Assembly (NCBI RefSeq): GCF_002379095.1
Contig: NZ_NBZV01000015.1
Span: 1-64,000, forward strand
From: Polaromonas sp. AER18D-145
GTDB taxonomy: Bacteria; Pseudomonadota; Gammaproteobacteria; Burkholderiales; Burkholderiaceae_C
Direction of reading: 5' to 3'
Length of the DNA stretch: 64,000 nucleotides
The notes below the pieces were generated by a model. It was not told the origin of the DNA. It worked only from the letters and a program-made list of their open reading frames with translations, and searched no databases. Below are positions 1-7,061 of this stretch, piece by piece (position 1 is the first letter of the stretch; each line of letters opens with the position of its first letter). Both the position numbers and the translations under genes were made by a program.

Positions 1-637
1 CTTCTTCCACCGCCGCGCTTTCAGGCGGCAACAACCGTGCTACTGCACGGTCCTTGAATGCTTGTCCGTATCGAGCCACTTCTATCCTTCATCGCCGTCC
101 CCTGGGTTTTAGGTTCTATCGGGGCGACAACTATTGTGACGCGGGGGGGTCCGCAGCATGGAAACTGCCGAAACTTCAGTCTGTCACGACAAGTAAGTAA
201 CCAGTCCTCTGCTCTTGCCCAGAAGCCACTGCGAGCTCACCGATTTGGCTTGGCTGCCTACTCAAAAAACCAAGAGCTCGAATTCCAAGTTATCAGCATC
301 GCCTTGGCCAATGTACGAATCAAAGCTCGAACCAATAGCATCAATCCAGACAAATGCTAGTGACTGCTTGAGGTCAAAGATCGCTGCGACATAGCGATGC
401 AGATAGTCCCCAATCAGCCTGCAGGAGTCGTTGAGTTCTCATGGAACCTGGCTGCCAAAATTGAACGTCAGGTCTGGGGAAAGTTGTGGACCCGGATTGC
501 AGCGAGAGCGGTATTTCGGCGGCCCCTCAAACGGGGGGCTGTTTAAACCACAACATAAGTTGCCGGGTTCGTCGCTATTTTTAATGGAGCGAACTTTCCA
601 AATGAGACAACTAAAAATGCTAGTTTTTGTAGTTGAA
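1..637. other. Low-GC leader region, no convincing intact gene
   Basis: The stretch has lower GC than the rest of the window. Short open frames occur on both strands, but none has a good ribosome binding site together with a recognisable protein. The only coding-like signal is the minus-strand fragment at 262-438, listed separately. Whether the region is decayed integron-cassette DNA, as the attC-like motifs downstream suggest, is an inference. Confidence 0.4.
262..438 (-). pseudogene. Possible truncated gene remnant (59 codons)
   Basis: This frame is open between an upstream stop at 439-441 and a TGA at 262-264, but it has no usable start codon. Its composition looks protein-like: it contains DYLHRYVAAIF and ends FELLVF. 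I do not recognise the family. It may be the C-terminal remainder of a larger cassette-borne protein or a chance open frame. Nothing around it shows a promoter or ribosome binding site. Confidence 0.22.
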
Positions 638-684
638 GCCGCCACGTTATATCGCAACACCTTGCGGTATATATTACGTTAGGC
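638..684 (+). other. attC-like hairpin ending in GTTAGGC
   Basis: A stem (TATATCGCAA, loop CACC, TTGCGGTATA, one mismatch) is followed by ACGTTAGGC, which matches the integron R' consensus GTTRRRY. The left side reads GCCGCCACGT, a degenerate partner of the expected GCCTAACGT. The next gene starts 40 bases downstream, as in a cassette. The identification as a decayed attC recombination site is inference from consensus and position. Confidence 0.35.
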
Positions 685-724
685 GTCGCGAACCTCAACT
701 CGTGCATCGCAAAGGAGAAAGTTC

Positions 725-997
725 ATGATCAACCAAACTCAAACCGAACTCGCCAAGACTCTCTGGGAGCAGTCGAGAACTGCCGCACTACAGGCCCACG
801 AGGCATGGGACCTGGTTATGAAGTCCCAGAAGATCCTGATGGACTCGATACGTAGTGCAGGGATGCCTTTCGCACTTGCGGCCGATCAATATGACAAACT
901 AATGGAGTTTCATTCCAAGCAATACAAGGCTGCGCTCGAGTACATGGACAAGATGTCTGTCGAGTACCAGCAGCTCTTGGCACAGCGTAAGAAGTGA
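725..997 (+). CDS. Small helical phasin-like hypothetical protein
   Basis: This is a 90-residue, charged and apparently all-helical protein with no signal peptide or membrane segment. A strong ribosome binding site (AAAGGAGAA) lies 5 bases before the ATG. The pattern of repeated Ala/Gln/Lys heptad-like stretches and the central AGMPFALAADQYDKL segment resemble phasin-type amphipathic proteins, but I cannot assign a family with certainty. The stop codon is followed after one base by an attC-like GCCTAAC motif, and a GTTAGGC motif lies upstream, so the gene is packaged like an integron cassette. Its function is unknown. It precedes the Ntn hydrolase gene by 67 bases; whether the two work together is not shown. 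Confidence 0.7.
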   Translation: MINQTQTELAKTLWEQSRTAALQAHEAWDLVMKSQKILMDSIRSAGMPFALAADQYDKLMEFHSKQYKAALEYMDKMSVEYQQLLAQRKK

Positions 998-998
998 C

Positions 999-1030
999 GC
1001 CTAACCCTTTCATCGAGCGGCCGTTAAGGC
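999..1030 (+). other. attC-like site (truncated)
   Basis: GCCTAAC at 999-1005 (R'' consensus RYYYAAC) is followed by CATCGAGCGG at 1011-1020, the arrangement seen in many environmental integron attC sites. A degenerate GTTAAGGC stands at 1023-1030 where GTTAGGC would be expected. The same R''-L'' arrangement recurs at 2130-2151 after the next gene. The site is shorter than a normal attC, so it is probably deleted internally. Confidence 0.45.
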
Positions 1031-1064
1031 TTATGAGCGACGCTTTTCGCCTCCGAGGACTCCC

Positions 1065-2090
1065 ATGACTTTAGTAGCGGCTTGGGTTCGAGTAACGCCG
1101 GGAGGCGAAGAGCTTGTCGTTGCGAGTGACAGTCGATTAACCGGCGGGATCACGCTCGATCACGCGCCCAAGATTTTCAGACTTGAGCGGCAAGACGCGG
1201 TAATCGCATACTGCGGCCCAACTCTCGTCGCGTACCCAATACTCTTGCAGATAAAGGCTAGTCTGGATGGTCATGAAGAAACAAAATCCCGCATACTGGA
1301 CATAGTTCACCTTAAATCTCACATCGAGAAGACGATCGAGTCACTGAGGTCAAAAGTTGTGGATCTTCCGAGCAAAGATGGAACTAATCGCGCTTTCAAG
1401 TTTCTTCTGGCAGGCTACTCTTGGAAGACAAGTGCATTCCGCATCTGGACATTCCGCTTTGATCTGAAGACTGGAGAATTCAACGCCCACTCTGCCAGGA
1501 AAAGTGGGGACTTCGTCTTTATGAGCGATAGCCCCAAGAACGAGAAGCTTGCACTGGATACTCTCGTTCGATGTATACAACTCGCCCCCCATCGATCTCT
1601 AAAGCGGCTTGATTGGGAGCCGTTGACTATCCTGATGGATGTAATTCGCGATACATCTATTGAAGACATCGGCGGCCCACCGCAGCTCGTCAAAATCTAT
1701 AAGCATGCCAATACACTTCCGATAAATATTCTATGGCCGACCAAGGCCGTCAGCTACGGCATACCCTGCCAGAGATTTGAAGTGACTCATCTCGGCAGAC
1801 CACTACTGGGCTACGAGCGCTCTAGATATCTCACTCTCGACCCCGAGTCTTGCGAGCTTGTGGAGCCATGGCACATCAATGCACGGCTCAATTTACACAA
1901 CAGTCGCGAACAGGCCTTCGTTCTGACCCAGCTTCGGCTGCGGATTGTCCGTGCAATTGCCGAGGTACGAGATGCACGGGCTAGCAAGCAAGTATTTACT
2001 AGGCTGTTCAAAGAAGGTGCGAGTGTTCAAGCATTCCAACGCACCATGGAGCGCATACAGAACACTCACTTCTCTGAATGGCACGATTAG
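1065..2090 (+). CDS. Orphan proteasome-like Ntn hydrolase (HslV/20S-beta type N-terminus)
   Basis: The 341-residue protein begins M-T-L-V-A-A-W. If the initiator Met is removed, Thr becomes residue 1, as in HslV and processed 20S beta subunits. The following residues fit the proteasome triad: VVASDSR gives an Asp at position 21 with Arg23 (compare Asp17 and Arg19), and DHAPKIFRL gives Lys35 (compare Lys33). A YCGPT turn follows, like the conserved Gly-rich turn of the family. The C-terminal ~150 residues match nothing I recognise, and the protein is longer than HslV (~175 residues) or typical beta subunits. No HslU, ATPase or second subunit lies nearby. The start at 1065 has a weak GAGG site and is fixed by the family alignment. 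Flanking attC-like motifs suggest a cassette gene. Hydrolase activity is inferred; the substrate is unknown. Confidence 0.6.
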   Translation: MTLVAAWVRVTPGGEELVVASDSRLTGGITLDHAPKIFRLERQDAVIAYCGPTLVAYPILLQIKASLDGHEETKSRILDIVHLKSHIEKTIESLRSKVVDLPSKDGTNRAFKFLLAGYSWKTSAFRIWTFRFDLKTGEFNAHSARKSGDFVFMSDSPKNEKLALDTLVRCIQLAPHRSLKRLDWEPLTILMDVIRDTSIEDIGGPPQLVKIYKHANTLPINILWPTKAVSYGIPCQRFEVTHLGRPLLGYERSRYLTLDPESCELVEPWHINARLNLHNSREQAFVLTQLRLRIVRAIAEVRDARASKQVFTRLFKEGASVQAFQRTMERIQNTHFSEWHD

Positions 2091-2129
2091 CCCTACACGA
2101 GTGGATTACCAAACACCTAAAGTGAAGAC

Positions 2130-2184
2130 GTCTAACATTTCCATCGAGCGGACGCGACTGCTGTCGGCTGTCCCGAGTGTCCGC
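2130..2184 (+). other. attC-like site after the Ntn hydrolase gene
   Basis: GTCTAAC (2130-2136) is followed by CCATCGAGCGGAC (2141-2153). GCGGAC pairs with GTCCGC at 2179-2184 to form an L''/L'-like stem. A matching R' (GTTAGAC) is not found downstream, so the right end seems lost. The likeness to the motif at 999-1020 is the main evidence that both are attC relics. Confidence 0.4.
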
Positions 2185-2257
2185 AGTCAGTCTGATGCGG
2201 GCCGCGAACCACGCCCGCGTGTTGCTCAACGCTCAGCATCGGCAGCTCTTTTGGATG

Positions 2258-2490
2258 CAACTAAGGCCTACAGCCCTTATTCAGAAAGAGCAAGCAGCTA
2301 TCAAAACAAGAGCAATCCAGCTGATTCAACCTGGCCGCTCAAGCAGACGCGAGGTGCGGCCCGCACCCCGGCGACCGCCCCGAAAGTTACCCCCACACCC
2401 TGTGCCTAGGCTGTGGATAAGGTCCTGAACAACCCGCAAATGCCGCGCCGGGGCTGGCGATGCGCGGCATGCTCAAGAAACAGGCAGCTG
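2258..2490 (+). repeat. Left copy of ~230-bp imperfect direct repeat with a DnaA-box-like 9-mer
   Basis: The copy starts with the dispersed element GCAAGCAGCTATCAAAACA and ends with GCTCAAGAAACAGGCA. The second half contains TTACCCCCAC, then GGCTGTGGATAAG (complement of a perfect TTATCCACA DnaA box), then TCCTGAACAA and ATGCCGCGCC. A second copy in the same orientation lies at 10149-10370, on the other side of the carbamoylase/ABC cluster. Similarity is strongest from 2383 onward. The end of the repeat supplies the stop codon and last residues of the carbamoylase gene. Between 2185 and 2472 I see no gene. Confidence 0.6.
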
Positions 2491-3435
2491 CAGCGGTGAG
2501 CCGTCGGCGGCCAGCGTCTCACCCTTGCGCTCGACGATCAGGCCGTAGGCATGAGGTTGCCGGTGCAGGTCGAAGTTGAAGGTGGTGCGTTTGTAGACGG
2601 CGCAAAAATCCAGGTCGCAGCGGGCGATGGCCATCTCGTCGTCCTTGGTCAGGCAGCGCGTCACCACTTCGCCGGACGGGGCGACGATGCAGCTGCCGCC
2701 TATGCTGTCCACGCCTTCTTCCAGACCGGCCTTGGCCACGCCCACCACCCAGGTGCCGTTCTGGTAGGCGCCGGCCTGCAGGGACAGCTGGTTGTGGAAC
2801 AGGGACAGGTCGTCATGCGCCGGCGCCGGCGCGTTGTGCACCGGGGTGTTGTAGCCGATCAGCACCATTTCCACGCCTTGCAGGCCCATCACGCGGTAGG
2901 TCTCGGCCCAGCGCCTGTCGTTGCACAGAGCCATGCCCATGACGCCGCCAAAGGCCTGCGTCACGCCCCACCCGGGGCCGGGGGTGAAGTAGCGCTTTTC
3001 CAGGTGCTGAAAGCGCCGCCAGGGCTCGTGCTCCTTGTGGCCCGGCAGGTGCACCTTGCGGTACTTGGCCACGATGTTGCCGCTGCGGTCCACCAGGATG
3101 GAGGTGTTGTAGCGCGCCGTACCCGTGGCCTCTTGCGCCAGCTCGGCATAACCCAGGTAGAAGCCCACGCCCAGCTCCCGCGACAGGTCGAACAGCGGCT
3201 GCGTCGCGGCGTTGGGCATGGACTGCTCGAAGAAGCTGTTGATCTCGGCCTCGTCCTCGATGTACCAGCGCGGGAAGAAGGTGGTCAGCGCCAGTTCGGG
3301 AAAAACGATGAGCTGCGCACCCACGGCGTGGGCCTGGCGCATGAGATCGCAGAGGCGGGCCACCACCTGGGTGCGCGAGTCGGCGCGCTGGATGGGGCCG
3401 AGCTGGCCGAGGGCGACGTTGAGATAGCGGGGCAT
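2473..3435 (-). CDS. hyuC: N-carbamoyl-D-amino acid hydrolase (D-carbamoylase)
   Basis: This carbon-nitrogen hydrolase of the nitrilase superfamily cleaves N-carbamoyl-D-amino acids to D-amino acid, CO2 and ammonia, the last step of D-hydantoin utilisation. The 320 residues resemble the Agrobacterium enzyme (~304) almost end to end. Catalytic Glu47 lies in VFPELALTTFFPRW, the Lys in KYRKVHLPGHKE, and the Cys in ALCNDRRW; the QPHAYGLI tail is conserved. The gene is the downstream member of a minus-strand group with an M20 carbamoylase and diaminopropionate ammonia-lyase, 80 bases after the M20 gene, with a palindromic repeat remnant between. The final LPVS residues and stop lie in the direct repeat. 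No D-hydantoinase is seen within the window. Confidence 0.9.
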   Translation of the reverse strand: MPRYLNVALGQLGPIQRADSRTQVVARLCDLMRQAHAVGAQLIVFPELALTTFFPRWYIEDEAEINSFFEQSMPNAATQPLFDLSRELGVGFYLGYAELAQEATGTARYNTSILVDRSGNIVAKYRKVHLPGHKEHEPWRRFQHLEKRYFTPGPGWGVTQAFGGVMGMALCNDRRWAETYRVMGLQGVEMVLIGYNTPVHNAPAPAHDDLSLFHNQLSLQAGAYQNGTWVVGVAKAGLEEGVDSIGGSCIVAPSGEVVTRCLTKDDEMAIARCDLDFCAVYKRTTFNFDLHRQPHAYGLIVERKGETLAADGSPLQLPVS

Positions 3436-3466
3436 AAGTGAACGGGTAAAGGTTGAAAAAAGGCAG

Positions 3467-3500
3467 GCTTCGACGGCTCAGCCCGAACGGAGGGAGGAGG
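3467..3500. repeat. Half of the CGAACGG palindromic intergenic repeat
   Basis: The sequence CTTCGACGGCTCAGCCCGAACGG matches one arm of the dispersed repeat found complete at 7903-7952, 10422-10516 and 13369-13432. It lies between the two carbamoylase genes and could affect mRNA stability; that is inference. Confidence 0.6.
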
Positions 3501-3515
3501 GCATGGGCGCCGGCA

Positions 3516-4751
3516 TTACGCGGGGCGATTGGCCAGCGCCAGCACCACCTGCAGCAGCAGCTGTGCGCCGCGCTGCAGGTCGGCAGGCTCGGTGTGCTCG
3601 CGCACGTTGTGGCTCAGGCCGCCTGCGCTGGGCACAAAAATCATGGCGCTGGGGCAGACACGGGCCAGCATTTGCGCGTCGTGCCCGGCACCGCTGGGCA
3701 TGCGCTGGTGGCTGCAGCCCAGGGCCTGCGCGTGCTGCTCCACCAGGTCCACCACCATGGGGTCAAAGTCCACCGGCTCAAAACGGGCCAGTGCGCGTGA
3801 GGAGATGCGCACGCCTTCGGCCCGGGCTGCTTGCTGTACATAGGCGTGCAGGTCCGCCTCGGCCTGTGCCAGCGCGGCGCTGTCGGTGTTGCGCAGGTCC
3901 ACGGTGAACACGGCTTTTTGCGCGATGACGTTGATCAGGTTGGGGCTGAGCCGCAGGGCGCCCACGGTGGCCAGTTGGCGGCCACCCATGCGCGCACTGA
4001 GCTCGCGCACAAACACCGCCACTTGTGCAGCCACCAGTGCGGCATCGTGGCGCAGCGCCATGGGTGTGGTGCCGGCGTGGTTGGACTGGCCTTCCACCGT
4101 GAACTCGGTCCACGAGATGCCTTGCACGCCTTCGACCACGCCGATCTGCAGGCCCATCTGTTCCAACACCGGGCCTTGCTCGATGTGCAGCTCCACAAAG
4201 CTGTCCACCACCGGCGCGCCCACGGGGGCCGTGCCCTGGTAGCCGATGCGCTGCAGCTCGGCCTGCACCGACACGCCGTCGGCATCACAGGTGGCGAGTG
4301 CGTCTGGCAGCGGCAGGCCGCCGACATAGACCAGGCTGCCCATCATGTCGGGCTGGAAGCGCGCGCCTTCTTCGTTGGTGAACACGGCCACGGCCAGCGG
4401 GCGGCGGGTTGGCAGGCCCGCCTCGCGCAAGGTGGCCACCACTTCCAGACCGGCCAGCACACCGTAGTTGCCGTCGTACAAACCGCCGGTACGCACGGTG
4501 TCGATGTGTGAGCCCATCATCACCGGGGGTCCCTCCTCGGTGCCGGGGAAGGTGCCAATGATGTTGCCAATGGCGTCCACCTCCACGTGCATGTCCAGCG
4601 CATGCATGCGCGCCGCCGTCCAGTCGCGGCCCTGGCGGTCGGCATCGGTCAAGGCCAGGCGGTTGACGCCGCCACCGGGCAGCGCGCCGATCTGGCCCAG
4701 CGCCTGCAGGCTCTCCAGCAGACGCGGGCCATTGATCTGTGGGGCGGTCAT
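3516..4751 (-). CDS. M20-family N-carbamoyl-L-amino acid hydrolase / ureidohydrolase
   Basis: This 411-residue zinc amidohydrolase of the M20/M28 group contains L-carbamoylases, beta-ureidopropionases and allantoate amidohydrolases. Metal motifs are GSHIDTVRTGG and DGNYGVL (His and bridging Asp), TNEEG (Glu-Glu), HIEQGPVLE, and SGAGHDAQ near the C terminus. NHAGTTPM is the dimer and substrate loop. The ATG at 4751 overlaps the stop of the ammonia-lyase by 4 bases (ATGA), so the two are translationally coupled. The arrangement echoes E. coli ygeX-ygeY, where a diaminopropionate ammonia-lyase is paired with an M20 hydrolase. The exact substrate cannot be read from the sequence. The longer frame extending to 6029 is an antisense-style artefact. 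Confidence 0.85.
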   Translation of the reverse strand: MTAPQINGPRLLESLQALGQIGALPGGGVNRLALTDADRQGRDWTAARMHALDMHVEVDAIGNIIGTFPGTEEGPPVMMGSHIDTVRTGGLYDGNYGVLAGLEVVATLREAGLPTRRPLAVAVFTNEEGARFQPDMMGSLVYVGGLPLPDALATCDADGVSVQAELQRIGYQGTAPVGAPVVDSFVELHIEQGPVLEQMGLQIGVVEGVQGISWTEFTVEGQSNHAGTTPMALRHDAALVAAQVAVFVRELSARMGGRQLATVGALRLSPNLINVIAQKAVFTVDLRNTDSAALAQAEADLHAYVQQAARAEGVRISSRALARFEPVDFDPMVVDLVEQHAQALGCSHQRMPSGAGHDAQMLARVCPSAMIFVPSAGGLSHNVREHTEPADLQRGAQLLLQVVLALANRPA

Positions 4752-5980
4752 GCGGCCGCTCCGTCCTGCAGCACCTGGGCGGCGCTGCGGCCTACCAGTT
4801 GCTGGTACAGGGCAGGGTCGGTGTCGCCCTCGCTGCCGAACAGCAACACGCGGCTGTCCGGCCCCAGGCCCAGCGAGGCGCGGGCGGCGGGGTCTTGCGC
4901 CGTGAGCAGGGCCGCAGCCAGGCCCGCCACGGCGGACTCGCCGGCCACGATGGTTGGGTCGCCACCCTGCGGGCTGGCCAGCAGGCGCATAACATCGACG
5001 GCGGCGGCATCCGGGATGGTGCAAAACGCATTGGCGCCGGTGGCCAGGAAGTCCCAGGCCAGCAGGGACACCTCGCCACAGGCCAGGCCGGCCATCAAGG
5101 TGTCCAGATCGCCCTTGACCGCGACCACGGCGCCGGCGCGCGCGCTTTGCAGCAGGCAGTCGGCACGCTCGGGCTCCACCACCACAAACACCGGGCGTTG
5201 CCCGGTGTCGCGCTCCCAGAAATACGCACACACCGCTGCCGCAAAACCCCCCACGCCCGCCTGCACGAAGACATGTGTGGGCCATTGCGGCAGGGCGCTG
5301 ACGGCCTCGTGCACCATGAGCTGGTAGCCTTGCATCACGTCGCGCGGGATGTCCATGTAGCCGGGGTAGGAGGTGTCGGAAATGACAAACCAGCCATTGG
5401 CCCTGGCATCGCGGTCGGCCTGCTGCACCGCATCGTCGTAATTGCCGGTAGTGCGCACCACCTGCGCGCCGTAGCGGGCAATCGCTTCCTTGCGACCCTC
5501 GCTCACGGTGGCGTGAATGTAGATGACACAGCGGCAACCCAGCATTTGCGCGCCCCAGGCGACCGAGCGGCCGTGGTTGCCGTCGGTGGCGCAGGTGACG
5601 GTGATGTCGGCACAGGCCTGGCGCAGCGCGGGGTCGCTCTGCAGCTCGGCGTGGCTCACGCTGCGGCCCAGGCGCTGGCCCATTTCGCGGCACAGCAGGC
5701 GAGCCACGGCGTAAGCCCCGCCCAGTGCCTTGAAGCTGCCCAGGCCGAAACGCGAGCCTTCGTCCTTGTAGTGGATGCTGGCCACACCTGCGGTGCGGGC
5801 GAGCCCGGACAGGGAACACAAGGGCGTTTGCGCGTAGCCGGACCAGGAGGTGATGACGGCCCTGGCTTGCTCCAGGGCCGCCGTGCTGAGCAGCGTGCTG
5901 CGGTGCGCACCATAGGGCTCGCCGGGTTGAAAGCGGGGATTGGGCAGCAGGGTGAAGGGGTGTTGAGCTAAAGCGTTCAT
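4748..5980 (-). CDS. dpaL: Diaminopropionate ammonia-lyase
   Basis: This fold-type II PLP enzyme, like E. coli YgeX, splits 2,3-diaminopropionate to pyruvate and two ammonia. The 410 residues match the family length. The Schiff-base Lys is in GLGSFKALGGAYA. CATDGNHGRSVAWGA is the substrate and cofactor loop, QAGVGGFAAAV the phosphate-binding Gly-rich loop, and FGSEGDTD closes the active site. It is first in the minus-strand operon after the RpiR regulator (15-base gap) and overlaps the M20 hydrolase by 4 bases. With the two carbamoylases it suggests salvage of ureido or carbamoyl derivatives of amino acids, including diaminopropionate; that pathway is inference. Confidence 0.9.
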   Translation of the reverse strand: MNALAQHPFTLLPNPRFQPGEPYGAHRSTLLSTAALEQARAVITSWSGYAQTPLCSLSGLARTAGVASIHYKDEGSRFGLGSFKALGGAYAVARLLCREMGQRLGRSVSHAELQSDPALRQACADITVTCATDGNHGRSVAWGAQMLGCRCVIYIHATVSEGRKEAIARYGAQVVRTTGNYDDAVQQADRDARANGWFVISDTSYPGYMDIPRDVMQGYQLMVHEAVSALPQWPTHVFVQAGVGGFAAAVCAYFWERDTGQRPVFVVVEPERADCLLQSARAGAVVAVKGDLDTLMAGLACGEVSLLAWDFLATGANAFCTIPDAAAVDVMRLLASPQGGDPTIVAGESAVAGLAAALLTAQDPAARASLGLGPDSRVLLFGSEGDTDPALYQQLVGRSAAQVLQDGAAA

Positions 5981-5994
5981 GGGGGTGGGAGGGT

Positions 5995-6852
5995 TCAGAG
6001 AGGAGATTCAAGGTCGGCCAGTTGCGCATGGACTTGTTCGATGGCGGCCATGCGGGCGCGGGCTTTTTTGGGCAACTGGGCCAGCGTGGCGGTGGCCAGG
6101 TAGTTGATGAGGCTGATGGCGCTCACATAGGAGTCAAAAATCGGCTCGTCCTGCGGCGGGCAAATGAACAGGGCCTGGGCCCGCGCCGCCAGCGCCGACA
6201 CGCGGGCATCGCTCACCAGCACCAGTGCGGCGCCGGCATCACAGGCAATGCCCACCACCTGGGACAGGCGGCGGGTGCGGCGGCGAAAGTCCATGGCCAG
6301 CAGCACGTCGTTCGGCTGGATTTCGGCCAGCAGTTCGGCGTCTTCACCCGTGCCTTCATTGAGCAGATGGACCTCGGCGCGCATCTGCGACAGCAGCGCC
6401 CGCGCATAGGACGCCGCCATGTAGCCGTTGCGGTAACCGACCACCCAGACGCGGGGCGCGCCCGCCAGCAGTCTGGCCGCCTGCTGCACGCTGGAATCGG
6501 TCACGCTGTCGGCCAGGGCCTGCAATTGCTGGACGTCTTGCGCCATGTGGTGTTGCAGCGGGCTGGCACTGGTGCCCTGCTGTGCCATGCGGTACAGCGG
6601 CGAGGGCTGGGGTGTGCCGTTGCGCTGGTGCTGCCGGAAGGCCTGGAAGTCGGCAAAGCCCAGGCGTTTGAAGAAACGCGCCGTGCTGGCCTTGGAGACA
6701 CCGGCCAGCGCCGCCAGCTCGGTGGCGCTGTAGGCGAGCAGGTCCTTCTCGTGGGCCAGCACCACGTCGGCCAGTTTGCGGTCCACCAGGGACAGCGCCG
6801 AGTAGTGCGCCTGAATCCGTTCGCGCAGGGGGATGGTCTTGGCCTTGGTCAT
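5995..6852 (-). CDS. MurR/RpiR-family transcriptional regulator
   Basis: The 285-residue regulator has an N-terminal HTH of the RpiR type (residues ~5-80, ATELAALAGVSKASTARFFKRLGF) and a C-terminal SIS domain (~125-260, VWVVGYRNGYMAA and LLAMDFRRRT). I chose ATG 6852; a TTG-initiated extension to 6891 is possible but lacks a ribosome binding site. The gene precedes the ammonia-lyase and carbamoylase genes on the same strand and is divergent from the ABC importer. Two operator-like inverted repeats in the divergent spacer (6913-6958) are its probable sites. The effector is likely a catabolic intermediate rather than a sugar phosphate, judged from context only. Confidence 0.88.
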   Translation of the reverse strand: MTKAKTIPLRERIQAHYSALSLVDRKLADVVLAHEKDLLAYSATELAALAGVSKASTARFFKRLGFADFQAFRQHQRNGTPQPSPLYRMAQQGTSASPLQHHMAQDVQQLQALADSVTDSSVQQAARLLAGAPRVWVVGYRNGYMAASYARALLSQMRAEVHLLNEGTGEDAELLAEIQPNDVLLAMDFRRRTRRLSQVVGIACDAGAALVLVSDARVSALAARAQALFICPPQDEPIFDSYVSAISLINYLATATLAQLPKKARARMAAIEQVHAQLADLESPL

Positions 6853-6912
6853 GGCAGAGCGGCTGAGAGGTTTTGGTGCCGATGCCCCCAAAAGAGAGCG
6901 TATGCACCATTG

Positions 6913-6958
6913 TGAAACATATTTTTCATGGATTTATGGTTAAGAAACACATATTTCA
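6913..6958. promoter_or_regulatory. Tandem RpiR operator candidates
   Basis: TGAAACATATTTTTCA (6913-6928) is a perfect TGAAA-N6-TTTCA inverted repeat. AGAAACACATATTTCA (6943-6958) is the same with one changed base. Centres are 30 bp apart, about three helical turns, so two dimers would bind on one face. The sites lie between the divergent rpiR and importer genes. The match to the TGAAA/TTTCA operator style of this regulator family is from general knowledge. Confidence 0.6.
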
Positions 6959-7061
6959 TATTGTCCGGCCTCTGTTTGCAAGGGCAATGCCATGCGAAAC
7001 AGGTGGCATACATTTTGCGAAAGAGGTGGGGTCCCCCCATCATCTTTACAGGAACCCTTCC

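Noticed and set aside
58..360. 100-codon plus-strand frame
   Set aside because: No ribosome binding site and no family resemblance; the opposite strand has the more protein-like frame.
431..682. Overlapping small frames on both strands
   Set aside because: Composition is not protein-like and the right end runs through the attC-like hairpin.
2383..2470. Replication origin, because of the TTATCCACA match
   Set aside because: Only one DnaA box per copy, no AT-rich unwinding element and no dnaA/parAB genes nearby; the box is part of a dispersed repeat.
3516..6029. 837-codon minus-strand frame that runs through both the ammonia-lyase and the M20 hydrolase
   Set aside because: Only the part below 4751 matches a protein family; the upstream part is an out-of-frame reading of the ammonia-lyase gene.
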